From positions 391,600 to 455,599 of the forward strand of contig NEEC01000029.1 of assembly GCA_002189035.1 (NCBI GenBank): DNA of 64,000 nt, written 5' to 3'. A model generated the notes under the pieces. It was not told the DNA's origin. It saw only the letters and a program-made list of their open reading frames with translations, and ran no database searches. Position numbers and translations under genes: made by a program. Below, in pieces: positions 48,001 to 59,352 of this stretch (the first letter of the stretch is position 1; each line of letters opens with the position of its first letter). The stretch is from Utricularia gibba (taxonomy: Eukaryota > Streptophyta > Magnoliopsida > Lamiales > Lentibulariaceae).

Positions 48001-50564
48001 TGGATGATAATGATGCGCTTATTTTATCAGAAATTTTTCCTCAAACCACTTTGGCGGCAGCATACCGGCTGAGCTTGGGCACATTATTAATCTTGACACA
48101 TTGTGCGTTTCAAAATTGAATTTTTAGTTTGGTATCGGTCAAGATTTATTTGGCAGTATGTGTTTGCATGATTTCTAGGGACCTTGCATGTAACGAATTT
48201 TCTGGGGCAATTCCAGCTTCCCTGGGCGATTTGGAGCATCTTCTTACTCTGTAGGCTACTGCACATTTTAAATTATGCGTGGCTAATGTTGTGTTAGACA
48301 ATGTTTGTAATCTGTTTTCCCGCTTTAGGAATTTAAGCTATAATAATCTTGATGGGCACATTCCTCCTGAGTTTGGCAACTTGAAGAGCATTGCGGTGAT
48401 GTGAGTCTTTCAAAGTTGAATTCCACTTAATATTTACTTGAATCCTAGTGTCACGTATGTGAGCGTTTCGAAATCATAATCTCGTGCAGGGATATGTCAT
48501 TCAACAACTTATCTGGCTATCTCCCAGGGGAGTTGGGGCAACTGCAGAATCTGGCAAGCCTGTATGTTCAGTGAATGGTGCTTTTATCATCTGCTATACT
48601 GTATGGTGCTGTAACTTTGCATGCTTCGTGGTTTCTTGAATGTCAGTATGTTGAGCAATAATGATTTGACCGGTGGAATACCAGACCAACTGGCGAGCTG
48701 CTTAAGTCTTGAACAGCTGTAATGCCTGTCACCCTTTCCGATTGAGTATCCAGTTATATGAGTGCAATACTGATCATACGCTCTTCAGGAATGTTTCATA
48801 TAACAACTTATCTGGGATCGTGCCAGAAGCAAAGAACTTCTCTCGGTTCTCATCTGAAAGGTGATTTTTTAAATTCTCTGGCATCCACTAGCGTTGCAAT
48901 TGGAAATCTGAGAATACGTTAAACTCACTCTTGCTAATGCCCGTTGGTTTGCAGTTTTATAGGCAATCCTTTTCTATGCGGCCATTGGCTGGGTTCCATA
49001 TGTTACCCATACCCCTTAAGATCCAGCGGTATAGTCCTATTCATTCAGGATTTGTACTGTTATTCCCTTACTAGTGATGTGCTTACAAATTCTCTGCTTT
49101 TGATACTTTTACCTCAGTTTTATTCTCAAGGACAACAATTGCTTGCATCACAATGGGATGCATCACGCTGTTATTGATGATAATGGTTGCAATATACAAA
49201 TCGAATCAGCCAAAGGATTTCGTGAGGGGCTCTGGAAAGAGTGCGAACTATGGCATCTCTTTTTTCTCTATGAATTGCGTGTGCTGGCATTTGGCTCACT
49301 GATTTTTTTGCGTGTTTCATATTGTGTAGGATCAAAGCTGGTTATTCTTCACATGGATATGACTGTCAGTAGTCATGAAGATGTGCTGAGACTCACTGAT
49401 AACTTCAGCGAGAAACACGTGATAGGACATGGATCTTCAAGTACGGTGTACAAATGTGTGCTGAAAAATTCCCTACCGATTGCAATAAAGCGACTCTACA
49501 GCCGTTATGATAATGGTTCATCTGAGTTTGAGACAGAGCTTGAGACGATTGGTAAAATCCGGCACAGGAACCTTGTCAGTCTCCATGGTTACTCTCTCTC
49601 GCCGCAAGGAAATCTTCTGTTTTATGACTACATGGAAAATGGATCACTTTGGGATCTCCTCCACGGTTAGTCTTAGCCTACTCTTTTTTTTTTTGGAAGG
49701 TCAGCTTGTCTTAATCCATTGTTGATACGTGAAACTTGCCAAGTTAGGTCCATCTGAGAAGGTGAAACTTGATTGGGATACGCGTCTGAGAGTTGCAGTT
49801 GGAGCAGCTCAAGGGCTTGCGTACCTTCATCATGATTGCAACCCGAGAATCATTCACAGAGATGTGAAATCTTCCAATATTTTGCTTGATTCAAATTTTG
49901 AAGCTCATCTTTCGGATTTTGGGATTGCCAAGTGTCTTCCTCCTGCAAAAATGCATGCTTCCACTTATGTTCTTGGGACAATAGGCTACATCGATCCTGA
50001 TTATGCAAGAACATCCAGGCTGACAGAGAAGTCTGATGTTTATAGCTTTGGCATAGTGCTACTGGAGCTTTTGACAGGAAAGAAGGCTGTGGACAATGAT
50101 GTGAACTTGCATCAGCTGGTAGCTCTCTAGCCATGCTTTTCCCCGAATCTTTTCTTGTCGATGGAAGGATTTCAGCCAAATCTGCACTTTTTCAGGTTCT
50201 TGCAAAAGCTGATAACAACACTTTAATGGATGCTGTTGATCCAGAGGTGACAGTCACGTGTGTTGACCCGTCGCACACAAGGAAGGTCTTCCAACTTGCA
50301 TTGCTGTGCACTAAAATCCTGCCGTCTGAGAGGCCTACTATGCATGAAGTTTCCAGAGTTCTCATCTCGATGTTACCATCGCCGCTCCCAAAGAAACCAT
50401 CAACGACTAGCATGAAGAATGCAGAATATTCCCAGATGGTGACGCGTGAAGGTCACCCCAATGAATCTCCGCAGGGGCAGTTGCAACGGCGACAGGACAG
50501 CAAATCGTCGGATGCTGAATGGTATCTGAAATTTGGGGAGGTGATATCGAAGAACTCGTTTTGA
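45010..50564 (+). CDS. ERL1: ERECTA-like (ERL) leucine-rich repeat receptor kinase
   Basis: A many-exon gene with mostly 72-base exons, each one LRR. Exon 1 (45010-45091) encodes a signal peptide ([19 protein letters not shown]). Exon 2 (45622-45760) is the Cys-pair cap ([18 protein letters not shown]). About 20 LRRs follow, e.g. [17 protein letters not shown] and [16 protein letters not shown], then a cap ending [14 protein letters not shown]. The transmembrane exon (49118-49252) reads [20 protein letters not shown]. The kinase (49330-49665, 49748-50118, 50196-50564) keeps [46 protein letters not shown] and the family ending [14 protein letters not shown]. The VDPEVTVTC wording points to ERL1/ERL2. 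These plasma-membrane receptors bind EPF/EPFL peptides with TMM or SERKs, controlling stomatal spacing and organ growth. An in-frame upstream ATG at 44974 is an alternative start. The donor after the transmembrane exon (TATG|GC) is not GT. Confidence 0.93.
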
Positions 50565-51364
50565 GAAAGTTCTGCTTTCAACAGAGTCTCCCTGGCGCAG
50601 GGACCGAGTAGTTAGGGGAGCGTTTTGCCACGAAGCCTACAATGTTCTCGGGTCGTTTTTACAAAGTTGGCACCATGAGGTTGTTGTCTGTATGTGCAGG
50701 GTTAGCGTAGCTACTAAGGGACGTTCTGCCAGGAACGTCCGTCAGTCTAAACAGAGGATCCAAATTGTGATTGTCTTAGAATTAGTTGTTGTAGGCTGCG
50801 GGGAGATGAAATTCTTTCTATGAAAAGAAAATTCACGGCCCAATTTTCAATCCACAAGTGTGTTGCAAGTGGTGAATGGTTTATTGGCAGTGCACACCCT
50901 GATTCTGGTTATCTGCAAATTCAAGCATCAAGCAAGCTGGAGCTCCGGAATTTGATGGATGATGTTTGAGAATGTTACATGTGATATAGCCCTGCTGCGT
51001 TCTCCAGAGTTGTGTCCGGAACCACCTGGGAGGAGCCCCAGCCAAAAATGATGTTCTCAATAATTGATCAGTATGCTATTTTAGGCAGATGGATGCCAAG
51101 TGCCAAATTAACCTCTCGAATAAAATTTGTTTGTACCTTCTCACAGGCTTAAGAGCCTAATGGTGATGGCGTGACTAAAAGTAGATCCGGCGTGTGTGTG
51201 TTTTGCTCGCTGGTCCAGATGGTGGTGTTCAGGTATGCTAGTTGCGGCTGGTCCAGTTCAGATTAGTGCTTATGCTGAATATGCGAAAACTTTAGCTGCT
51301 GATTGGAACCTGTGTTTTGCCGTAGCTGTTCTGTGACTGATTTCTATAGGTTGTACATTGGTAG
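50565..51364. other. ERL 3' region
   Basis: Non-coding by eye. Possible 3' untranslated region and further unrecognised sequence. Confidence 0.45.
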
Positions 51365-51637
51365 CTTCATTCCAAGAGATCACAGCAGGAGGAAGAACCT
51401 GAGAAACACAACTATGAGCGCACAATCTCATTTTCTGACCCCAGCAACGCTGATTTTGTTGATTCTGATGAGGGAGTCGACCTATTATACAGTGTAACAG
51501 GCCCAAATCCGACTTCGTCAACTCCATTCTCCAGAAATAACCCGGCGAGAATAAACTCGGAACCCATATTTCAGAATGTATCTTCCGAAAATAATGCCTC
51601 ACTGCCAGGAGACGACTCCCAGAGATCAAATCCATGA
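51365..51637 (+). CDS. Possible last exon of an unrecognised protein
   Basis: After an acceptor-like ttggtag at 51364 one frame stays open for 90 codons to a TGA. Its translation is hydrophilic and Ser/Asn/Asp-rich (SFSDPSNADFVDSDEGVDLL, then STPFSRNNPARINSEPIFQ), which looks more like a disordered protein tail than random sequence. No family is recognised and no upstream exon could be assigned. A competing frame on the opposite strand (51270-51650) is longer but shows no motif. It could equally be chance. Confidence 0.25.
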   Translation, partial: LHSKRSQQEEEPEKHNYERTISFSDPSNADFVDSDEGVDLLYSVTGPNPTSSTPFSRNNPARINSEPIFQNVSSENNASLPGDDSQRSNP

Positions 51638-52034
51638 AATAAAATGCCAAGATTCTTCATGTTTGATTGTTACGATTTTCTTCTTATTTATCAATTGTCA
51701 CCTATTTTTGTAATAGAAGTTTTAGTGTCAGGCTCCTGCTGTCTGACTCCAATGACTAGATTTTGCAGACCGAACTAGACCACGATCCCTCCCCACAATG
51801 AGTCTTAACTTAGCCCGCTCACCCCGCCGCCTCAGTGTATGCTCTGCTGCTGTAAGCTGATGCTCGTGTGTTTTGTACATTAATGTGAAAGTGATTTTTG
51901 TACTTATAGCTCTCTAACTTCCCTCAATTTGGTTTGTTACTCAACTAAAGCGCGCTCCTCGTAGATTGTACAATTTGTATACATACAAGTTTAAAAAACA
52001 GATGGAGAACGCAGGGAGATATTAAAACACACAG
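51638..52034. other. Spacer before the DUF761-type gene
   Basis: Non-coding; probably contains the 3' untranslated region of the minus-strand gene ending at 52035. Confidence 0.45.
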
Positions 52035-52508
52035 TTATTCCAGTTGATCGGCCAAAAGCGCTGGATACCTTTGAAACTTTTCAGCTCTCCAACCTCTGTT
52101 GATTTTCTCAATGAATTCCTCGACCCGTCTTCGCAACTCATCATCCTCTTCCTCCTCTTCTTTTTGTGCGACTTCTTCTTCTTGTTGTTGTTTTTGTTCT
52201 GATTCCTCTTCCTTGTGTGCCGCTTCTTCATCTTCTACTACTGCTGTTTCCGGTTCTCCAATGTCCTGGATGTCTGCACCGTCAGCAGACGACGACGGCA
52301 GCCTCTCTTCCTCGGTGTCAACATCGGTTGTTGTTGCGGTGACGTTTTGGGAGTTGTTGATGGAAAAGGTGGCATTGGATTCCAGATGATCTGAGTGTTG
52401 AAAAGCCGAAGGCTTGGTGCTTCCCACAAGAAGAATGACGATGATGAGATTGCAGCAGCAGAATACAACAAGGGTATCCGGCAGGATCAGCCCCATCGCC
52501 TCCAACAT
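52035..52508 (-). CDS. Small membrane-anchored DUF761/DUF4408-type protein
   Basis: A single-exon gene of 157 residues. A hydrophobic segment near the N-terminus (TLVVFCCCNLIIVILLVG) should cross a membrane. A Ser/Thr- and then Glu-rich middle (KEEESEQKQQQEEE) leads to the C-terminal block DDELRRRVEEFIEKINRGWR, the DUF761 motif found at the end of many small plant proteins. The function of this family is unknown; some members respond to stress or senescence. The frame is open up to 52568, but a TATAAAA box at 52579-52573 would leave an ATG there upstream of transcription, so the ATG at 52508 (MLEAMGLILP) is chosen. Confidence 0.8.
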   Translation of the reverse strand: MLEAMGLILPDTLVVFCCCNLIIVILLVGSTKPSAFQHSDHLESNATFSINNSQNVTATTTDVDTEEERLPSSSADGADIQDIGEPETAVVEDEEAAHKEEESEQKQQQEEEVAQKEEEEEDDELRRRVEEFIEKINRGWRAEKFQRYPALLADQLE

Positions 52509-52572
52509 GATTCTCTGTGTTGGTTGTTCAGAAGTGGAACCAAGTATTGAAGTACATGAGGCAGCCACCCCC

Positions 52573-52579
52573 TTTTATA
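52573..52579 (-). promoter_or_regulatory. TATA box of the DUF761-type gene
   Basis: TATAAAA on the minus strand, 65 bases upstream of the chosen start codon; this spacing allows a 5' leader of about 30-40 bases. Confidence 0.6.
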
Positions 52580-53112
52580 AGAGACAAGAAAAACAAAAAA
52601 AAAATAAGGGGGGTTTTGGTTTTGACTTGAGTGCCGGAGAAGCTGCTTTCCCAGCACATATCTTCCTCTGCTGGTGTGGCGTGCAAGCTTTTAATGCCTT
52701 TGTCTCTTTCCTGGCCAAAATTCAACTGCCCTTGCTATTCTTTTTTTATGGCAAAACGTGGCTTGATATATAATGAAGATAAAGTTTTCACCACATGTTG
52801 CTACAAAAATCAAGATATTTGTAGGGCTGAATTCTACCCCCACCAGCCCTAGCTTTTCCAGCTGCAGTGGATTAGGCTAAATATCTCATTTTATCTGAAC
52901 CCTCCTTCGTATCTCCTCCATTCGTGGTCTTGTCTCAGCAGTTAGCACAAGACAACACAAATGCCCTAATGCATCTCTCACCAGTTATTGCGTTGATGTC
53001 GGGATTCTGGGAGGCCCATTATCCATCTGTACGGTCATACACTACGCATCCGGAAAACCCAATTCATTAATTATTAACTGAGAGGAGGGAGAGGCAGCAG
53101 GCATTGAAGAAT
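52580..53112. other. Divergent promoter region (DUF761-type gene / CML13)
   Basis: Non-coding. Frames here (for example 52528-52725 -) carry no motif. Confidence 0.5.
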
Positions 53113-53556
53113 ATGGGCAAGGATCTGAGCGACCATCAGGTTTCGCCCATGAAGGAGGCCTTCACTCTCTTCGACACCGACGGCGACGGCAAGATAGCAC
53201 CATCGGAGCTCGGAATCCTGATGCGTTCTCTTGGGGGAAATCCTACACAGGCGCAGCTCAAATCTATCATCTCTCAAGAGAGTCTCATTTCTCCCTTCGA
53301 TTTCCCTCGATTCCTCGACCTGATGGCCAAGCATTTGAAGCCCGAGCCATTTGATCGCCAGCTCCGAGACGCCTTTAAGGTTCTCGACAAGGAAGGGACT
53401 GGATACGTCGTCGTTTCGGATCTCAGGCACATTCTTACCAGCATTGGGGAGAAATTGGAGCCGGCTGAGTTTGACGAGTGGATCCGAGAGGTGGATGTTG
53501 GATCCGATGGCAAGATCCGCTACGAGGATTTCATTGCTCGCATGGTCGCCAAGTAA
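53113..53556 (+). CDS. CML13: Calmodulin-like protein CML13/CML14
   Basis: An intronless frame of 147 residues, almost family-identical in length (148). EF-hand 1 ([12 protein letters not shown]) is complete. EF-hand 2 is replaced by [14 protein letters not shown], which lacks ligands, and EF-hands 3 ([12 protein letters not shown]) and 4 ([12 protein letters not shown]) are weak, as in CML13/14. Conserved blocks include [43 protein letters not shown] and a final [12 protein letters not shown]. These proteins bind one or few calcium ions and act as light chains for IQ-domain proteins such as plant myosins, CAMTAs and IQD proteins. The start ATG opens [10 protein letters not shown], the family start. 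Confidence 0.95.
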   Translation: MGKDLSDHQVSPMKEAFTLFDTDGDGKIAPSELGILMRSLGGNPTQAQLKSIISQESLISPFDFPRFLDLMAKHLKPEPFDRQLRDAFKVLDKEGTGYVVVSDLRHILTSIGEKLEPAEFDEWIREVDVGSDGKIRYEDFIARMVAK

Positions 53557-54894
53557 GATTGTTGACTGCATTTCTTTGCCTTACGCTTGAGGCATCAATC
53601 TGGATGTTTCCATTGCTCTAGAGATATTCAGGTGTAATAAGAAAATATATCTCTCGCCCCTGGATTCTGAATTTTAAATGTGTCATTTACATGTCAATGA
53701 TATTGTTGACATTTTTTTCTGAATGTTGTTGGTCGAGTTGCCTCCGAGTAAAGAGGTGGAGTAAGTGCACAGCGCTTCTTACTTTGATGCTGGATTGCCT
53801 GTCTTAGAGATGGGAACACATGTCGAAAGAGCTTTTGTAGTATTTTAGCCATCCCTTTGAGCAGGCTTTCTGTGCAATGCTTTCATCTGGTTGCGTTCTG
53901 TTTCATTTGTAGGTAGCCAGAAGTCTGGGGGAACCGCGATGACTCAAATCCCCAGCTAATTTATGCTTGTTGTTCTGTCCACCTTTCTGTTTTGGAACAT
54001 GTTTGTAGAATTCAAACAAAGGATCTCTTTGAGTGCGGTTGAGATCTGAATAGATCTGCATGATCCAAATGGATCCAACCCCATTCCTGACGAGGGAGGA
54101 CAGCTGGTGTATATTTTTAAATCGTGAAGGCTGTTCTGTATCTATCCTTGATAAGCTGTCTAAAGCCAAGCATCCCCAGGAGGCGGAGATTAACCTCGCC
54201 CGCACGGGCGACGGTTGTTAAAAAACGAGGATTAATTTTATCAAATTATGAAAAAATGAAGATTAAATATATCTATTTTTTTAAATATTAATTATTTATT
54301 GTAACTGATATTACAGTGTGATGATAAAAAATAATGAAGGTAATAAAAATTAAAAACTAAATATGTCGGGTACTTGAAAATGTGAGGATTAAATATATCT
54401 GGTACATTGTGGACTAAATATGTTGATGAAGACTAATGATACCATTTTTATTAAACATTAGAGTCTAATCTTGATAATTTTAAAAACATTGGAGATGAAT
54501 GGGATCGAGTACCCCATCTTCATTACATACTATTTGTCAGCTATAGTCGTCCTTGTTCTGTCGAGGGGCCGACCACTTGGAACAATGATTCCTTTGACAA
54601 ATCGAGGCGCATGGCTTGTAATGTAATGGAGAAGCAACAAAGGGACAGAATACGGTTGTTTCGTTCCAGTTTCATGATTTGCAAAAATGTGTGGATGTTT
54701 CACTACTTGCGGGGGACATGAAACTGCCCGCTTGCTTCACTAATGACAATATACCACTAATGTAGTAACCAAGGGAATCACCTACGATATACAGGCGCGT
54801 ATCGTATTATACCATAGGCCTGCTTCCATCCAGACTTTGAATCTTCTGTAGCTTATCTCGCCGCGGAAGTGTAACCAAGGAGCAAGTTCACCAG
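53557..54894. other. Convergent spacer with an AT-rich repetitive block
   Basis: The CML13 3' region and the transporter gene's 3' region lie here. A distinctly AT-rich block at about 54220-54500 contains near-copies of GATTAAATATATCT (54263 and 54393) and of ACTAAATATGT (54356 and 54413), resembling decayed dispersed repeat sequence. No transposase or terminal repeats seen. Confidence 0.5.
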
Positions 54895-56525
54895 TCACAC
54901 TTCCCCTTCGAACTCACAAGCTTCACGAGGATTGAGCCCTTGAAGTTTCGCACTAAATTCGGCTACAACAAGTTGGGTGAGAAGCAAGCCAGATATCAGG
55001 GCTGCAGCCATTAGCATTACAAATACTGCACTCCAGCTTTTGGCTGAGATATATCCAGTGAGCAATGGCCCAATTGCAGCTCCTATGGAACCTGTTCCAT
55101 CGATGATGGCAGTGACAGTGGCTAAAGCTTTGGAATTGCCCTTTAGTGAATGGTGTGTTCCAAGATCAGCTGACACGGCCGTTGTTATAAGTGCATAAGG
55201 GCCATTCACAAAGATCCCAGTGATCAACATGAGTATAATGTTTAGCGTCATCGATATTTGCCCGTAGCTCCTGTAGAAGAAGAGGGCTGGTATTGCACAA
55301 TACATGAAGCTTGCTGCAGTTACCGCTCTTGCACCAAGATGATCAGAGATATGGCCTGCAAGAATCCCTCCTATCACCCCTCCGACGTCAAAAATCGTGG
55401 ATAGGTTTCCGGCATCCTCGTTTGACAAGTATTTCCCTTGTATGGCTGAACATCCAAATGAAAACTTAGCGGTCCACAAGTAGCACAAACGCATCCACAG
55501 AAAAAAAAAAAAGGGAAAATTTTTGTACCTGTGTGACTAATGTAAAAAGGGAGCCAGTAGAGGAATGTGTAAGCTACCAGTTTAGAAAAGAACAAGCAAA
55601 GAGCAAATGGGGCAACTCCTGGGATTCTCCATGCCTCCAAAAAACCTACAGCAGTTTTGTTATTTGATTCTGTTTTCAACAATGATACCGTTGTTTCTTC
55701 AAGATCTTTCTTGGATGGGAGAGATTCATCTCTATCTAGCCTAGCTCCAACAGATTCTGGACTAACCGGTAAGAAAAGAAAGAGTATGACACCCACCGAA
55801 GCAATACCTAGACCAGGTATAACCATGGACCATCCCCATCCATACTTCAACAACACTGAAGCAACCAAAGAACCAGTAATGTTTCCAAGAGATGTATGCG
55901 AATTCCAAATGCCCATAATAAGCCCTCTCTTACTTTTCCCAAACCAGTTCCCCACAACTGCAACAACTGAGGGCCATCCAGTGGACTGAAACAGACCCGC
56001 AAGCATTTGGGCAATCAAATAGTAGTAAAATACATGGATACCAGCCCAGTATCCAACCCCAAAAAGGGCAGTAAATAATCCAGTTCCAATCATGCCAACG
56101 GTTAAAAATATTCTCAGATCCATTCTATCTCCAGCATGCCCAGAAAAATACATTCCCAGGGCGTACACAAAGAGGAAAGATACGTCGAGGTCACCAAGCA
56201 ATGCTGTTCCATCATTGCCATCAAATGGCGCCCACCCTTCTCCAAGAACCCATGAACCATTTCCATGGCTGACCAACGGGTTATGGAAGTAAGCCCTTCC
56301 CCACATGACAGAAGACATTGAGTCGGAACCAGGAGACTTGGGATCAAGAGCACTCTTAACAACACTGGTAGTTTTTCTAGTTGCATGGTAGGCCAAGTAT
56401 GCAAAGAAAGTTATTATCAAGACAATGGATTGATGGGTTTTATATGAAACTGATCCTCCCTTTACAAACTCTATGAAGCGGATTCCTGGGGGTTTACTTC
56501 GATCCAGGATTGGAGTTTCTTCCAT
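54895..56525 (-). CDS. Glycerol-3-phosphate transporter-family (G3Pp) MFS protein
   Basis: Two exons, 56525-55529 and 55445-54895, join as ACA G|CC and give 515 residues (family about 500-530). The protein has about 12 membrane spans of the major facilitator superfamily, with [20 protein letters not shown] near the start, then [76 protein letters not shown] and [18 protein letters not shown]. These are signatures of the SLC37-like glycerol-3-phosphate permeases. Arabidopsis relatives are induced by phosphate starvation; the exchange of glycerol-3-phosphate or sugar phosphates for phosphate is known for bacterial homologues only. The frame stays open to an ATG at 56690, but that extension is not family-like, so [14 protein letters not shown] is taken as the start. 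Confidence 0.9.
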
Positions 56526-59352
56526 TTGTCTTAGTCGGCAAAAAAGGCTATTTATCCAATCAGACCACTGCTTCCTGAAAGAGTAGAATACAAAAAATGA
56601 CGCTATCCACATGATGGCTTTACGACTCGTGCTACTGTAGACGAGCGACAAATCCATGGGAAACAATGCGAAATTCATCAAAATGCCCAATTTCTCAAGC
56701 GGAAAGAAAAAAACGATCTAGAAGAAATCCATGAGACCCTTAAATCAATGAGTACAAAAATCCGGCGACCAATACCGAAAGGTGGCAATAAAGAAGGTCC
56801 CGCAGAACATATCGCGTAGAAGTGAAATTTTCTTTCTTGTCGAAATATTCTTTAAGGCATCCGTTATTTTTCCAGGAAAAAAATGTTGTTTTTTTTTTCA
56901 GCGATGCTGTCACGCAATTCACTTTAGCTATCTCAAAACTCCAGAAAGACGAATGAAAACCCAAAAAAGTCAGCAATTTAAGAAAAGTATCGAGGATTTT
57001 AGGGGGACAACCTCCAGAAGAAAGGGGGAGGAAAAAACAGAGATGAGATGGCAGATGATTGCAAGGTTCCACAACAATATACCACAGCAAAAAGCTACAT
57101 AAATGAGAGAAACTGAATATCATTGAGCAGAAGAAGCAAACCGCAGCAAAGTCGAAGCACATCAGATTCAAGTCTTGAAGAAAAAAAATTGCATAGACCA
57201 AATTATCAAACGACAAACCTCTTTCTGGTTTTCTACCGTCAGCTCACATTCACAAAATCCTCTGCCAATTCTCGACAACTTTCTCTCTACTGATCAGTCG
57301 ACGGTGAGGGAGACGTTGAAGAACTGGAGGTGCCTTGTGAAGGGCGATGCGACTCTCCCTACTTGATAAATAAAAGTAAATCAAGTTTCCCTATTCACCC
57401 CTGATAGATCTGTCGGGGTCTCAACCTCAAAAAATAGGAAGGGACAGTTTTATCCCTTTAATTTTCCACTTGTTTATTTTTTCCGTTTCCCCCCTCTAAT
57501 ACTCGTATCCCACTTCAGAATGTTTGCCTTTTTAAGCAAAAATCTAATTTAGAGTTTGAAAGCTGTTTATAATGTGCTTCTGCGCTCCATGAAATTGACA
57601 ACCATTTTAGATGTTTGATATCGTTGTTTATTGCTTTCTTCACACTAGGAATAGAGTTCAGATTAACGTGCGTGCATACACACACACAAAAAAGAAGAAG
57701 GCGCAGGTATGAGTTGTGTAAAATATTTGCAACATGTTGATGCCTTTCCAGGCAGTGGGTGGGTGGGATGGGATCATGCTTTTGGTTTTGGTACTTGGGG
57801 GCTGAATTCAACCTGTGCCACAAGTGAATGTGTGGCGCGCTTGTTCCAGTGGAAAAAGCAGCCAGCCAGCCAGCCAGCCTATTAGTGGAAGAGAACCCTC
57901 AACGCCACGTGGAATATAAAATAAGCGATGAGCGAGTGTCCGCGAAATTTGCGGTACAAGGGCAAACGAGTCATTAGTTCCGTCAAGTGTGCGGGGTGTT
58001 TTGGTCATTCCGCGTGAAGGATATTCGCACAATGGAAACGAATCTTCCTCCCCATCCCCATTTCCACTACTATCTAGAGCTGCCGGGGCCCACATCCATA
58101 CGTCATACTATCTTGTCGGCAACGTATCCGTTTGTCCGACCAGGACCGGGAGTTAGGAAAAATGGAGAAATTGATATAAATACTGTTGGATTAGCGCTCC
58201 ACTGGTTTATGATCTTCCAAGTAAATAATAATGATCTGCCTGCAAGGATGGTTTTTTAGAGAGGCCTTGTGTGTTTCTGTACTGAAATCCAGATGGTATG
58301 CCTTGTCCCAGCGAAATGAAATATTGATTGTGTCATGTTTCCAACAGGAATTTTTTTCACAGGTAGCCGGTAGGTAATCGCATACTCGCAATCGGTATGA
58401 TGCATGACCTCGGTAACTTGGCCCGCTTTTGGTGTTGTTTAAGCATTAGTGCCAAGATGGTTCTGACTTGGCACCAAGTGGTCTGGTCGCTCAAACTGGA
58501 TGTAGCAATATCCTTGGACTTCAGGAATCCCCGCCAGCCACTTATCATTTTCCTTTTCCGTGTGGGATGGGATGGGTAATAACTCTGCTTACCTTCGAGC
58601 ACACTTATTCGGTATTAGAATGACATCATGAATTAGCACAATACTAATACTAATAATTATGATATTGAATTCATTTAATTGGACGTTTCCAGTGGACATG
58701 GGAAATATGACTTGGGTTGGGTTAATGGAATTTGACAAGGCCCACGCCTCACGGATATGTGTAATGACTATGTTACATTGTGTAATCGTAGGATGTTATG
58801 TACACAAATTTATTTAAAACCACAACTTCATTTTTATTTTATATAATACTAATTCTAATATCTTTATATTAATTTTAACTAACTTTTAAATTAAATTTAT
58901 TTTATCAAAAGTGCCAAAAATGACAAGTGGTGAGATTTATGATGAAGTTGATGATCTTTCACCATCTCTAGTGACACTACGTCCGCCATGCGAAGATGAG
59001 TTTCTCGTCTGACGGAAAGTCTCAACTCACAAAAGACAACCCATACTTGAAATGCTAGATTTTTTTCCCTTTCCTTGCCCTTTTGGTACAAATTAAGACA
59101 AGGAAGGTCTAATCACAGGCTCACTTGGGATTGCAAATCCTGCCCATCGGTCACAAATTCATGCCAAGTTTTTCAAAATTAGCGGTTATCCTTCCGATAC
59201 TTACCTGTTTTACTTCTGCCAAAACAAAGCAGCACCTCTAGTGTCAGAATTCAACACTTTTCTTTTTTCTTTTTTTTTGTAGATCGAGGATACTTACATT
59301 TCGATTAGAGCAAGATGTTCCATCCTAAAAATATGTCGCGTACTAGAATCAA
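56526..59352. other. Gene-poor spacer between G3Pp and DYAD genes
   Basis: The G3Pp promoter (to about 57400) and the DYAD 3' region lie at its ends. The middle has AT-rich stretches (58620-58910) and one short CAGC repeat. No coding signal, RNA gene or transposon end was recognised. Confidence 0.5.
57859..57880. repeat. (CAGC)5 microsatellite
   Basis: Five perfect CAGC units. Confidence 0.9.

Noticed and set aside
52509-52568. Longer N-terminus for the DUF761-type protein
   Set aside because: A TATA box at 52573-52579 places this ATG before the likely transcription start.
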